Shown here: positions 8,837-17,634 of the stretch, piece after piece
Layout of the letters: each line of letters starts with the position of its first letter
Numbering within the stretch: position 1 is the first letter of the stretch
Origin: Bacteroidetes bacterium GWA2_32_17
GTDB taxonomy: Bacteria; Bacteroidota; Bacteroidia; Bacteroidales; GWA2-32-17
DNA length: 39,437 nt
NCBI GenBank assembly: GCA_001769035.1
Contig: MENF01000014.1
Coordinates: 1-39,437, forward strand
Direction of reading: 5' to 3'
Notes under the pieces: model-generated
What the model was told of the DNA's origin: nothing
What the model saw: the letters and a program-made list of their open reading frames with translations, nothing else
The model's database searches: none
Made by a program: the position numbers and the translations under genes

Positions 8837-10795
8837 TTATTTCACTTCTGTAACTATAAACTCTGTTCTTCTGTTTAACGCCCTACCCTGCTCGGTTTCG
8901 TTAGTTGATATAGGTTTCGAAAAGCTGTATCCTTTATAGCTTAATCTTGACGAATTAATTCCATTAGCCACAAGATAATCGAAAACAGCTTTTGCTCTGT
9001 TCTGCGATAATTTTAAATTATGTTCCTGTGAACCAATATTATCGGTGTGTCCGCCAATTTCTATTTTCACGTTTTTATTGTCGTTTATAAATGTAATTAG
9101 TACAGATAGCTCGGCTTTCGATTCGGGTTTTAAGTTAAATAAATCGGTATCAAAAAATATATTTTTAAGCACAACAGAAGCTCCAATTTGAATAGGTGTT
9201 AGAGGAACATCTAATTTATATGGTTTTATAAAATCGGTAACACCTTGCAACGAAAAATTATCGCTATAAAAAACGTATCCGGATTTTGAAACATTTAAAG
9301 CATAATTTTTTTCGGTTAGGATACAAGCTAAATAACTGCCAGTTATGGGGTCAGACTTCATACAAGTAACACTTTTCGATGTTTCTAACTCAAACATTTC
9401 AATATTTGCTTCTAATTTTTGCTTTGTTATTGCATCATAAACTACACCAGCAACCCAATTAACGGGCGTAGGTCTAGCTTCGAAATAAAGTTCAAATTGA
9501 TATATATCCCAATCTCTTGAACCTTTTCTATCTGAAGAATACATTGCCATATTACCATGAGTATTTACTATTAAACCAAAATCATCGACATAAGTATTTA
9601 TTGGATATCCAATATTTTTTGGGCTACTCCATGTTCCATCATCTTTTAATTTAGAATAAAAAATATCTTGTCCGCCCATTCCAGGCCAACCATCAGATGA
9701 AAAATATAAAGTTTTACCATCGGGGTGAATAAAAGGAGCATATTCATTTTTTGAAGTATTAATACTATCACCTAAATTAATGGGCTCCGACCATTTCCCA
9801 ACTTCATTTTTTTTGCACATATAAATATCTCTGCCTCCTTTAGAATCTGTTCTTCCACCAGATGCTAAAAAAAGAACCCTTCCATCAGATGAAGGCGATG
9901 GGTTTGATTCCCAATGACTAGTACTAATTGGTGGTCCAATATTTTTTGGAGTAGTCCATTTGTTCCCAATTTTTTCGGAAAAATAAATATCGCACGAACC
10001 AAAATCTTCTTTTCTGTTGCAAGCTGTATAAAATAAAAATCGAGCATCGGCAGAAATTGCTTGCGCCCCTTCGTTATCATCAGTATTTAATGGTGGTCCT
10101 ACATTGCTTGATGGCGACCATGAGTCATCTTCATTTTTATGAGTAATAAAAAAGTCTTCCTGCATTTGTGTTTTACCATTTGGTAATCGGTTTTTAGTAG
10201 GCAATTGAACTGTAAACATCATTGTGTTTTCGTCGGCAGTTAGCGATGGCCAATAATCTTTAAATTCAGTATTTACATAATTGCCAATATTAATAGGATT
10301 AAAAGGCACAGGATTTTTAATTGCTTTTGCTCCAAAACTGGCATTTTTTATCAATATCGTAGCAAGACTATCAGTCTCTTTGTCAACATCATCATACGAC
10401 AAGCATTTATTCAAATGAGTTTCTGCATCTTGATAATTTCCAACTTTTATTTCAGACTTTGCAACCAAATAATATATTCTAGGGTTATAATCAGGATTAA
10501 TTTCAATTATTTTTGAAAAAGCTTCAATTTCTTTATCAAATTGCTGAAATTCATTTTCAATATCGGCAGTCAATAAATATGGCTCAATAAAGTTTGGGTC
10601 TTTTTCGAGTGCTGCTTTAATATAATTTTTTGTGTTTGCTAAATCGCCTTTACTATAAAACCCTAAAGCTGTTTCAAATAGAGCAATTGCTTTTTTATTT
10701 GATGAAGTGTATTTTTCTTGGGAGAAACATGTTTCGACACCGCTAAACATTACTAACAAGACAACTATTAATATGTAATATTTTTTATTATTCAT
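8837..10795 (-). CDS. OmpA-family protein with TPR, WD40-like (PD40) and carboxypeptidase-regulatory-like domains (PorE-like)
   Basis: A 652-aa exported protein: signal peptide (about 1-25), TPR-type helices (30-150), a beta-propeller of PD40 repeats with recurring blocks such as WSSPKNIGYPINT and LYFSSDGWPGMGGQDIFYS (about 190-440), a carboxypeptidase-regulatory-like beta sandwich (about 450-530) and a C-terminal OmpA peptidoglycan-binding domain (NIFFDTDLFNLKPES, GGHTDN, LSQNRAKAV, GRALNRRTEF). This order and length match PorE of the type IX secretion system, which anchors the machinery to peptidoglycan. PorE is a lipoprotein, whereas no good lipobox is seen here (VETC), so it may instead be one of the many paralogues. 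T9SS cargo at both ends of the window shows the system exists in this organism. Confidence 0.85.
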   Translation of the reverse strand: MNNKKYYILIVVLLVMFSGVETCFSQEKYTSSNKKAIALFETALGFYSKGDLANTKNYIKAALEKDPNFIEPYLLTADIENEFQQFDKEIEAFSKIIEINPDYNPRIYYLVAKSEIKVGNYQDAETHLNKCLSYDDVDKETDSLATILIKNASFGAKAIKNPVPFNPINIGNYVNTEFKDYWPSLTADENTMMFTVQLPTKNRLPNGKTQMQEDFFITHKNEDDSWSPSSNVGPPLNTDDNEGAQAISADARFLFYTACNRKEDFGSCDIYFSEKIGNKWTTPKNIGPPISTSHWESNPSPSSDGRVLFLASGGRTDSKGGRDIYMCKKNEVGKWSEPINLGDSINTSKNEYAPFIHPDGKTLYFSSDGWPGMGGQDIFYSKLKDDGTWSSPKNIGYPINTYVDDFGLIVNTHGNMAMYSSDRKGSRDWDIYQFELYFEARPTPVNWVAGVVYDAITKQKLEANIEMFELETSKSVTCMKSDPITGSYLACILTEKNYALNVSKSGYVFYSDNFSLQGVTDFIKPYKLDVPLTPIQIGASVVLKNIFFDTDLFNLKPESKAELSVLITFINDNKNVKIEIGGHTDNIGSQEHNLKLSQNRAKAVFDYLVANGINSSRLSYKGYSFSKPISTNETEQGRALNRRTEFIVTEVK

Positions 10796-10945
10796 TATTG
10801 TATTTACAAATTCGTTGTTTAATAAAAAGATGATTCGCTAATCACTCAACATGACAATAAAAATCAGTTCATTATTTTAGACTTATTATTTACTATCATT
10901 TTGCATTTTCAAATATTCCTGTTTATTGTTATTAATGTTTTATAT

Positions 10946-11569
10946 TTAAGGGATATGCATATATTTATGAGCTTGAATAGAAATATTCCATTTCGGATTT
11001 GCTTTAACATATTCTACTACCTCATCAATTATTTCGCCAAATTTACTCCACTCTGGTTGTAAAAACAATTTGCAATTCGCATTTACTTTTTTTGAATTTT
11101 CTTCAGCCCATATAAAATCTTGTGAATTTTGAATAATAACTTTTAATTCGTTGGCTTTAGTATATATTTCTGAAAGTGGAGGATTTTGTTTTTTTGGCGA
11201 AAGACAAATCCAATCCCAAACTCCAGTTAAAATATATGCTCCACAAGTCTCTAAATAAGTTTCAATATTTTTCTTTTTCAAATTATTACATAATAGATCA
11301 AGATTATAACATAGCGGCTCTCCACCAGTAACTACCACAGCTTTTGCAGGAAACTTAGAAGCTATTTCAATAATTTCTTCAACAGACATAAGCCATTCTG
11401 AATTATTGTTCCACGAAAACTTTGTATCGCACCATGAACAAGCTATATCGCAACCTGCAATTCTTAAAAAATACGCAGCTTTTCCAGTATTATATCCCTC
11501 ACCTTGAATAGAATAAAATTTTTCTATTATTGGTAGTTTTTTTCCTAAATCTTTTTCAATAATTGCCAT
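10946..11569 (-). CDS. queE: 7-carboxy-7-deazaguanine synthase (radical SAM)
   Basis: A 207-aa radical SAM enzyme. The opening FYSIQGEGYNTGKAAYFLRIAGC and the cluster-binding C40-x3-C44-x2-C47 (CDIACSWCDTKFSW) are diagnostic for QueE, which converts 6-carboxytetrahydropterin to 7-carboxy-7-deazaguanine in queuosine synthesis. The SAM-binding VVVTGGEPL follows at about 78-86, and the C-terminus ends SIQAHKYMHIP, typical of the family. Length is normal. It follows the DUF2339-like gene by 63 bases on the same strand but has its own promoter candidate, and no other queuosine gene is present. Confidence 0.93.
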   Translation of the reverse strand: MAIIEKDLGKKLPIIEKFYSIQGEGYNTGKAAYFLRIAGCDIACSWCDTKFSWNNNSEWLMSVEEIIEIASKFPAKAVVVTGGEPLCYNLDLLCNNLKKKNIETYLETCGAYILTGVWDWICLSPKKQNPPLSEIYTKANELKVIIQNSQDFIWAEENSKKVNANCKLFLQPEWSKFGEIIDEVVEYVKANPKWNISIQAHKYMHIP

Positions 11570-11589
11570 CTTTTGCTAAAGTCTTTTTG

Positions 11590-11597
11590 CAAAAGTA
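11590..11597 (-). promoter_or_regulatory. Candidate -7 promoter element for queE
   Basis: On the minus strand this reads TACTTTTG, fitting the Bacteroidota -7 consensus TAnnTTTG. It would start transcription about 15 bases before the queE ATG at 11569. No TTG at the usual -33 distance is visible, so the call is weak. Confidence 0.3.
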
Positions 11598-11632
11598 ATG
11601 TTATAATTTGGCTTTGTAAATTTTAACAATAT

Positions 11633-13285
11633 TTACTCAATATTTTTCTTCTTTCTTTTTGAATAAAAAACTGAAATTGCTATTGATATTATTGCAACAA
11701 ACATAAAGGCAAGTATTCTATAAACCGTATCAATTACTGCTAAATCAACAATAAAAAGATAAAAAGTTGCAGCTAACATTGTGAAAATTGACATTAGCCG
11801 GTATTTATTGTTTTTTAATAGCAAACTAGCAATAAAATAAACTATTGCTGCAATTGCCCATGACAAAGTAATATAATTACTTGGCAAAGCAATATATAGT
11901 GCATATAACACTGTAAAAAATGCGATTATTAGATATAAATCCCGGAGTAATTCTGTTTGAATTTCAAGCCGTTCTTTTTTCCAGTTTATTACTCTTGCAG
12001 AAATTAGAGAAACAGTTGCAAATGAAAAATTAATACCATTAATTGAACTTGATGTAAATAAATAAGTTGCGAGCAAAGAAATAAAAAGAAAAAAATTCAT
12101 TACTACAATTATTCTTGATTTAAACCAAATAGCCATAGAAACAACTAGCAAACTTTGTATTGATAATAACAAAAACACTAATGGCATTCCACAAATTCCA
12201 TAAACCGAAATACTCATTGTAACAAATCCATACAAAGCATAAAAAGCTGGAGTAAATTTCCAATCGGAATATTTTTTTAATAATACCGAGAACAATAAGC
12301 AGATTAATGAAATTGAAGCAAAAACACCAATGTAATTAGTTATATAGTAAGTTAATACATACAAGGCAAGGGAAAATGAAAAAAGAAATCCGTTTGTAAT
12401 AACAGAAATAAAAACTACAACATTGTTAATTATTTCGCTTTGTTTTATTAGTGTAATAAATGAAAACGTTGAAACAATAACCAACAAATATGCTAAAGAA
12501 TAATTATCACTTGGTAAAACATTAGGTAAATTAGTTTGATTATTTAAATACCAAAACAGGAAAAATAAATAAGTTAATAACTGAAAAAGAAAAAATTGTT
12601 TCCACCATTGATATTTATAAACAAAGTACATTGATATTAATGAAGTAATTGTAATTAATGAAAAAGAAAGTTGAGTATAAGAAGAAATAAATGCTGTAAC
12701 AATTAACAGGATTAAGGAAATTGCTCCAAACAATTCTGATTTTCTTTTAAATGAAATAAATACATGTACTGCACTTATAATCAACAATAAAATTAAAGGA
12801 ATTGCTTCAATTGAAAACAATGGGAATGAAGTGTAATAATACAACCTCAATGTAACATAATACACTAAAACATGACTGATTATATAAAACTTATCGGATA
12901 AATTATAAAAAGAATTTTTTAGTTTATATGAAATATAAAAAACAATAGTAGCTGCAATATAACCAAAAATTGTTGAAAATAAAGGTTGTCCAAGCCCCTG
13001 AATATATTGAGTTAAAAATGCCATTCCAAACAAAAGGACAATACTACCTATCCAAGCCAAACCAAACTCGCCAATTTTAGTTTCCATTACAGATTCAGTT
13101 TCAACATTAGATGATTTTAGCTTCGTATTATCAATTATTAAATCATTTTTTTTCGTTAAAAATTCTTCATGAGATACTTTTTTAATTCCTAACAATAATT
13201 CAAGTTGACTGATTCTTTGTTCGAGATATTCAATCCTTTCAATAATTTTATTATCTTTTTTATTTTCTTCTGGGTTTTCTATCAT
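11633..13285 (-). CDS. DUF2339-like polytopic membrane protein
   Basis: A 550-aa protein. The first 50 residues are charged and predicted coiled coil (IIERIEYLEQRISQLELLLG). After a linker comes ETKIGEFGLAWIGSIVLLFGMAFL, matching the conserved N-terminal motif of the DUF2339 predicted membrane protein family, and then about 15 hydrophobic segments to the C-terminus, which ends in a basic tail (YSKRKKKNIE). Localisation is the inner membrane. The family has no established function. It sits alone: a strong terminator hairpin separates it from the upstream NrfD operon, and queE follows on the same strand. Confidence 0.7.
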   Translation of the reverse strand: MIENPEENKKDNKIIERIEYLEQRISQLELLLGIKKVSHEEFLTKKNDLIIDNTKLKSSNVETESVMETKIGEFGLAWIGSIVLLFGMAFLTQYIQGLGQPLFSTIFGYIAATIVFYISYKLKNSFYNLSDKFYIISHVLVYYVTLRLYYYTSFPLFSIEAIPLILLLIISAVHVFISFKRKSELFGAISLILLIVTAFISSYTQLSFSLITITSLISMYFVYKYQWWKQFFLFQLLTYLFFLFWYLNNQTNLPNVLPSDNYSLAYLLVIVSTFSFITLIKQSEIINNVVVFISVITNGFLFSFSLALYVLTYYITNYIGVFASISLICLLFSVLLKKYSDWKFTPAFYALYGFVTMSISVYGICGMPLVFLLLSIQSLLVVSMAIWFKSRIIVVMNFFLFISLLATYLFTSSSINGINFSFATVSLISARVINWKKERLEIQTELLRDLYLIIAFFTVLYALYIALPSNYITLSWAIAAIVYFIASLLLKNNKYRLMSIFTMLAATFYLFIVDLAVIDTVYRILAFMFVAIISIAISVFYSKRKKKNIE

Positions 13286-13300
13286 AATTTGTTTTTACTA

Positions 13301-13308
13301 CAAATTTA
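13301..13308 (-). promoter_or_regulatory. Candidate -7 promoter element for the DUF2339-like gene
   Basis: Read on the minus strand it is TAAATTTG, matching TAnnTTTG, 16 bases before the ATG at 13285 and just after the NrfD terminator. No clear -33 TTG. Confidence 0.28.
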
Positions 13309-13322
13309 TTAAAAAAAATAAA

Positions 13323-13348
13323 AAAGGTTTCAGTTAACTGAAACCTTT
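13323..13348 (-). terminator. Rho-independent-type terminator after the first NrfD operon
   Basis: A perfect 26-base palindrome (AAAGGTTTCAGTT joined to its reverse complement) lies 35 bases after the NrfD stop. On the minus strand it is followed by a long T-rich run (TTTTTTATTTTTTTT), as expected of an intrinsic terminator for the operon 15788-13383. Confidence 0.85.
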
Positions 13349-13382
13349 AATATTACTAATGTATATTCATTTTATTAATTCA

Positions 13383-14588
13383 TTATTCTTTTTCAACTTC
13401 AATATGAGGAGCTTTTTTCCAAGGCGGTAATAACCATAATAAAAATGCAAGAATAAAGAATGGTACTATAAACCATAAAAGTGAAAATAATACATCTGTA
13501 CCACCAATTAAATTAACTTTATAACTGGTAAATCCATAAAAACTCTTCGAAAAAAGCTGACCTCCAATTACAACATTCCATCTCATAAAGAAAATACCAA
13601 CCAAAACACAAATACTTATTATTAAATAAATAACTTTTCTGATTTTTTCTTTTGGTTTTTTAAACTGAAGAAAACCTAATACAGATAATGGAATTAATGT
13701 TCCAATACCAATTTGCATTATAAAGAAGGTGAAAAATAATTTTCCACGAACAAGTAATTTTAAAATATCAAAAGATTCGTCGGCTACATAAATTCTATGT
13801 ATTTGGTCTAAACTTTCAAGGGCAAAGTCAATAATTAATATATAAAGTAAAAATTTCCCAATGGTATCAAGGCATAAGATATCGTTTTTCTTATGTCTTA
13901 TATAATTTATTACCATATAAATAAACATAACCAAAGCAATTCCAGATACCATGGCAGAAAACAAGAAAATAACAGGCATCATAACTGTTGACCACCAAGG
14001 ATTTGCTTTAATAGAGCCGAAAATAAATCCTACATATCCATGAAGCAAAAATGCTGATGGGATTCCAACAACCGTAACAAAGTACCCTAATTTATCATCA
14101 GTTTTTCTTGATTGTGGAGATGTATCGCTAATCCATAAAGTAAGTGCTTTATAAACAAATCTCATTAAACCTTTCTTTTGCTGTGACCATAGTACCATAT
14201 CATATCTATAATCAAACCAGATTTCGAGCAAAAGTACAACCATTAAATACCATAAATACACAAATCCAAAAATAGCCATTGCAGAAGTTAAATGTGGAGT
14301 AATAAGCATTTCGTAAAATCGTTGTGGTTGTCCTAAATGGCTAATTAAAGGCATAGTAGCAACCAACATAAAAGATAAAGCGGTAAGTAAAGAAATAACA
14401 TAAGTAGGTTGTAAAGCTTTAATGTTAAAAACTCTATTTAATGATGCTAAAATAAAGGCACCAGCAACAAGTCCAGTAATATATGGATACATTACAATAA
14501 GTAAATCCCAATTTAACACAATCTCATTTGGGTAAATAAAGCCATCTAAGTGGGCTAAAGCGTCGTAAAGCGATTTATAATTATCCAT
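13383..14588 (-). CDS. NrfD/PsrC-type membrane subunit (module 1)
   Basis: A 401-aa integral membrane protein with about nine to ten helices, belonging to the NrfD/PsrC superfamily: ITGLVAGAFILASL early on, then ATMPLISHLGQPQRFYEMLITPHLTSAMAIFG, the family's helix-loop-helix around the quinone pocket. NrfD subunits exchange electrons between menaquinone and a periplasmic iron-sulfur partner and carry no cofactor of their own. The partner is the ferredoxin gene immediately upstream (1 base gap), preceded by a tetraheme cytochrome. The gene closes this three-gene operon and is followed by a strong terminator. No molybdopterin catalytic subunit is in the operon, so the terminal reaction is unknown. 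Confidence 0.87.
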   Translation of the reverse strand: MDNYKSLYDALAHLDGFIYPNEIVLNWDLLIVMYPYITGLVAGAFILASLNRVFNIKALQPTYVISLLTALSFMLVATMPLISHLGQPQRFYEMLITPHLTSAMAIFGFVYLWYLMVVLLLEIWFDYRYDMVLWSQQKKGLMRFVYKALTLWISDTSPQSRKTDDKLGYFVTVVGIPSAFLLHGYVGFIFGSIKANPWWSTVMMPVIFLFSAMVSGIALVMFIYMVINYIRHKKNDILCLDTIGKFLLYILIIDFALESLDQIHRIYVADESFDILKLLVRGKLFFTFFIMQIGIGTLIPLSVLGFLQFKKPKEKIRKVIYLIISICVLVGIFFMRWNVVIGGQLFSKSFYGFTSYKVNLIGGTDVLFSLLWFIVPFFILAFLLWLLPPWKKAPHIEVEKE

Positions 14589-14589
14589 T

Positions 14590-15354
14590 TTAATGTACCT
14601 CCTGACTTAATGAATTGTAATATAATTTTGCCCCTGTATTTAACTGAGGTTTTAATACAACACAATTATTTTCTTTTACAAATTTAACAATCGAACTATT
14701 TTTATCATGTAAATCGCCATATATTCTTGCACCTGTAGGACATGCCATCATACAAGCAGGATCAAGTCCTTTTTGAAGTCTATGATAACATAATGTACAT
14801 TTATCAACAACATGCTTTTCAGGATGCATATAACGACAACCATAAGGGCATGCCTGAACACAATATCCGCAACCTATACAATAACTCTGGTCAACTAATG
14901 CAAGTCCTTCTTCAGTTTCAAAAGATGCACCTACAGGACAAACCTGAGTACAAGGGGATTTTGCACAATGATTGCACATTTTTGGAACAAAAAAAGTTTT
15001 ATAAATATCCTTTTCGGGCAATATTTGTTTAAAACCATCTATTCCGCCATTAGGAGATGAAACTTTTATTTCACCATCGTTTGTAATTGTATATTGTTCT
15101 ATCCAATTGCGAAAGAAAAACGGTTCTAATGGAACATCGTTTTCGTTTTTACAAGCCCTTGCACAGCTTGCACATCCAATACATTTATCAATATCAATTC
15201 CGATTCCGTACCATTTACCTTTACCTTTTGGCTCTTCTATAGCATATACTGGTTTAAAAGGACTTAAAATAGAGGCAAATAAAACACTGCCTGCAATTGC
15301 TCCTGACTTCTTAAAGAAATCTCTTCTCGAATAATTATTTTTATCTATAGTCAT
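14590..15354 (-). CDS. Tat-exported four-cluster ferredoxin subunit (NrfC/HybA-like, module 1)
   Basis: A 254-aa periplasmic iron-sulfur protein. Twin-arginine signal NYSRRDFFKKSG at 8-19 plus a hydrophobic stretch direct Tat export. Four cysteine groups follow: CIGCASCARAC, CNHCAKSPCTQVC, CIGCGYCVQAC and CTLCYHRLQKGLDPACMMAC, enough for four [4Fe-4S] clusters, the layout of NrfC, PsrB and DmsB-type subunits. It would wire the upstream cytochrome to the NrfD subunit downstream. Its ATG overlaps the cytochrome stop by 4 bases (ATGA), indicating translational coupling. Confidence 0.9.
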   Translation of the reverse strand: MTIDKNNYSRRDFFKKSGAIAGSVLFASILSPFKPVYAIEEPKGKGKWYGIGIDIDKCIGCASCARACKNENDVPLEPFFFRNWIEQYTITNDGEIKVSSPNGGIDGFKQILPEKDIYKTFFVPKMCNHCAKSPCTQVCPVGASFETEEGLALVDQSYCIGCGYCVQACPYGCRYMHPEKHVVDKCTLCYHRLQKGLDPACMMACPTGARIYGDLHDKNSSIVKFVKENNCVVLKPQLNTGAKLYYNSLSQEVH

Positions 15355-15788
15355 GGTTTATGAGGATTATGACAACTTACACATTCTTCACCTTTATTAT
15401 GTTCATTTACATCAACTTGTTTTATAATGTTTTTAGGACGTGCCGCATTTAAAGCATGACATCTTGCACAAAAGTCACGACCTTTTGGGATATCCATTTT
15501 ATTTGTTTCGGGCTCATTTACATGTTTGTAACCAACTCCATGACAAGTTTGACAATTAATTGATTTATGTTCGCCATCATTTTTTAAATTAGCAATAGAA
15601 TCGTGACACATTGTACATGATTCCGTATCAACATATTTTGGTTCTTTATCGGCAATTTCTTTTAATGCTAAAGACCGATAGGGTCCTATATCTCCCCAGG
15701 ATTCAGGAAATAGAAAATATACGAGAATAAAAAAAACTATGAAAAAAAGAGCAAAAGCTATTAATAATCTTTTTACTTGAATTGGCAT
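15351..15788 (-). CDS. Membrane-anchored tetraheme cytochrome c (module 1)
   Basis: A 145-aa protein with an N-terminal membrane anchor (about 7-28: LLIAFALFFIVFFILVYFLF) and four haem c sites, CTMCH, CQTCH, CARCH and CVSCH, facing the periplasm. It resembles small cytochrome c3/NrfB-like electron carriers. It is first in the operon and overlaps the ferredoxin gene by 4 bases, so it should deliver electrons to or take them from the ferredoxin/NrfD pair. Whether the hydrophobic stretch is cleaved is not clear; no classic cleavage site is seen. Confidence 0.86.
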   Translation of the reverse strand: MPIQVKRLLIAFALFFIVFFILVYFLFPESWGDIGPYRSLALKEIADKEPKYVDTESCTMCHDSIANLKNDGEHKSINCQTCHGVGYKHVNEPETNKMDIPKGRDFCARCHALNAARPKNIIKQVDVNEHNKGEECVSCHNPHKP

Positions 15789-15901
15789 AATGATTTACTT
15801 AATTTTGATTATTGTTATCAATGTATATTCACTTTATAAATTTAAATAATATCAATAAATTTATTTCTTATTAAATGTTATCAAACATTATTAATTTTTT
15901 G

Positions 15902-15933
15902 CAAACATAATCACTTTTTCAAAAAATAAACAA
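15902..15933 (-). promoter_or_regulatory. Candidate promoter of the module 1 operon
   Basis: On the minus strand a TTG (15933-15931) is followed after 21 bases by TATGTTTG (15909-15902), fitting the Bacteroidota TTG / TAnnTTTG pattern. It would give a leader of about 110 bases before the cytochrome ATG at 15788. Confidence 0.4.
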
Positions 15934-16090
15934 TGACTTACAAGAAGTCAAGGTCTTTTTTATATATATTATTACTCTACAATACTTTAAGTATTTTATG
16001 TTATTAAACATAAAATCTCTAAATTTCGAGAATAAAATAATTAATATTACCTTCGGAACTTCTGACCTATTGTAAATAAAAACACAACGT

Positions 16091-16195
16091 TTTTCAAATT
16101 CAAAATAAGTTCCAAATCCCAAATATCAAATTCAAAGGGGGCTTGGTAAATGGGACTTGAGATTTGAAATTTTGAGCTTGGGATTTTATTTTGCG
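16091..16195. repeat. Imperfect inverted repeat (AAATCCCAAA-type)
   Basis: The left part holds TTCAAATTCAAAATAAG and CCAAATCCCAAATATC; the right part holds GATTTGAAATTTTGAG and CTTGGGATTTTATTTTG, which roughly reverse-complement them. This low-complexity palindromic type recurs between genes in Bacteroidota genomes. No coding function is apparent. Confidence 0.5.
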
Positions 16196-16378
16196 ATACA
16201 AGGACTGTAACTATGTGATTATCAAGAACGGGGTCTGAAGTTATGAATTTATATCATTTAAGTATAAAAATAATAAGTATAATGTTCTCAAATTCAACAA
16301 ACTATTATCAACATCAAATAATACTTGAAGATTGTTTTGAAATGATTACAGAAGTATAAATAATTTGAACAAAATGAT

Positions 16379-17596
16379 TTATTTTTTTCTTACACTTTCA
16401 AAACTAAATCCTTCGAATAAAATTGCAATAGCAATTTTAGAAATAAAAGTAAAGAGTAATGCTCCTGCTGAAAAAATCATTACAGCAGTACGTATTTCTG
16501 TTTCTGAAGGTATATAAAAGTAAAACTGACCTATAACATCAGGAGTAAATCCAGGTATAATTAATGTAATTCCTTTTTCGAAATACACACTAAAATAAAT
16601 TAAAACTGCTCCAATATTTAATGTTAAGAAATTTTTTCTTGTTGTTGGTATTAAGAAGAGTAAAAATGCAGTAGTTCCCATGATAATTGAAGCCCAACTA
16701 TAAATCGCAATTTCCCTATTTTTTGCAACCCCAAACAACAAGTATTTCCAATAAATTATATGTTCAGTATCTGAATAAAATTCTTTAAATAATTCTGCTA
16801 TTGTAAAGAACAAATAAATAAACATTGAATAAACCATGAGTTCTGCTATCCTGAAAATAGCTTCATCTTTAATTTCAAATTTTGTTGTTTTCCTTAAAAC
16901 CTGAAATAATAATAAAAGGATTGCAGGTCCTGAACAAAAAGCTGTAGTTAAAAAACGTGGTGCAAGTAAAGCACTGTTCCAAAATGGGCGAGCCGGTAAA
17001 GCATTATATAGAAAAGCAGTAACAGTATGAATTGCTATAGCTGCTGGAATACTCAATAACACTAAAGGAATAATAATTGATTTTTTATATTCTTTTTTAT
17101 AAAAATGAGTATACAATAAATAAACTACTACTATTAAATTAATAAGAAAGTAAATACTAAGTACAAAAAAATCCCATGACAAAATTGACGAAGGAAAATT
17201 CATTGTGCCAACAAATGGTAACATGTGCCAAAATTTAAGAGGATTACCAATATCAACCATTATAAAAGATAAACACATTATTACCGCACAAATTGCTAGA
17301 ATTTCACCAAAAATTACAATTTCCTTAATTGGTTTCCAATTATAAATATATGCTGGTATAACAAGCATAACAGCGGCAGCAGCTACTCCAACTAAAAAAG
17401 TAAAATTTCCAATATAAAAACCCCATGAAACCGAATCTCTCATGTTAGTAGTAATTAAACCATTCTGTAATTGACCAAAATATCCAAATGCACCCCATAC
17501 TATTAGAATAAGAAGAAAAAACAAACATGAATAATAAACTCTTCCGCCTTTAATAATTATTTTAAGACAACCGAGTAAAAACCTTAAGAAATCCAT
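16379..17596 (-). CDS. NrfD-like (DsrP/HmcC-type) membrane subunit (module 2)
   Basis: A 405-aa membrane protein with about ten helices, of the NrfD superfamily but of a different branch from module 1. Distinctive stretches are SVSWGFYIGNFTFLVGVAAA, AAIAIHTVTAFLYNALPARP and LLAPRFLTTAFCSGPAILLL, recalling DsrP/HmcC menaquinone-interacting subunits. It would exchange electrons between menaquinone and the adjacent Tat-exported ferredoxin. The two genes are 38 bases apart on the same strand. It ends the second module; no terminator is obvious after its stop. Confidence 0.87.
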   Translation of the reverse strand: MDFLRFLLGCLKIIIKGGRVYYSCLFFLLILIVWGAFGYFGQLQNGLITTNMRDSVSWGFYIGNFTFLVGVAAAAVMLVIPAYIYNWKPIKEIVIFGEILAICAVIMCLSFIMVDIGNPLKFWHMLPFVGTMNFPSSILSWDFFVLSIYFLINLIVVVYLLYTHFYKKEYKKSIIIPLVLLSIPAAIAIHTVTAFLYNALPARPFWNSALLAPRFLTTAFCSGPAILLLLFQVLRKTTKFEIKDEAIFRIAELMVYSMFIYLFFTIAELFKEFYSDTEHIIYWKYLLFGVAKNREIAIYSWASIIMGTTAFLLFLIPTTRKNFLTLNIGAVLIYFSVYFEKGITLIIPGFTPDVIGQFYFYIPSETEIRTAVMIFSAGALLFTFISKIAIAILFEGFSFESVRKK

Positions 17597-17634
17597 AATT
17601 TATAATTTATTATTGATTATTAAAATATTGTTTA

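Larger units (their letters stand above)
15789..16378. other. Gene-free stretch between the two electron-transfer modules
   Basis: 590 bases with no credible gene on either strand. It holds the module 1 promoter candidate and an inverted-repeat element at about 16091-16195; the remainder is plain AT-rich sequence. A 67-codon minus-strand frame at 15919-16122 overlaps the repeat and looks non-coding. Confidence 0.7.

Noticed and set aside
15919-16122. 67-codon minus-strand frame between the modules
   Set aside because: It overlaps the inverted repeat and promoter candidate and has no recognisable domain or start context.
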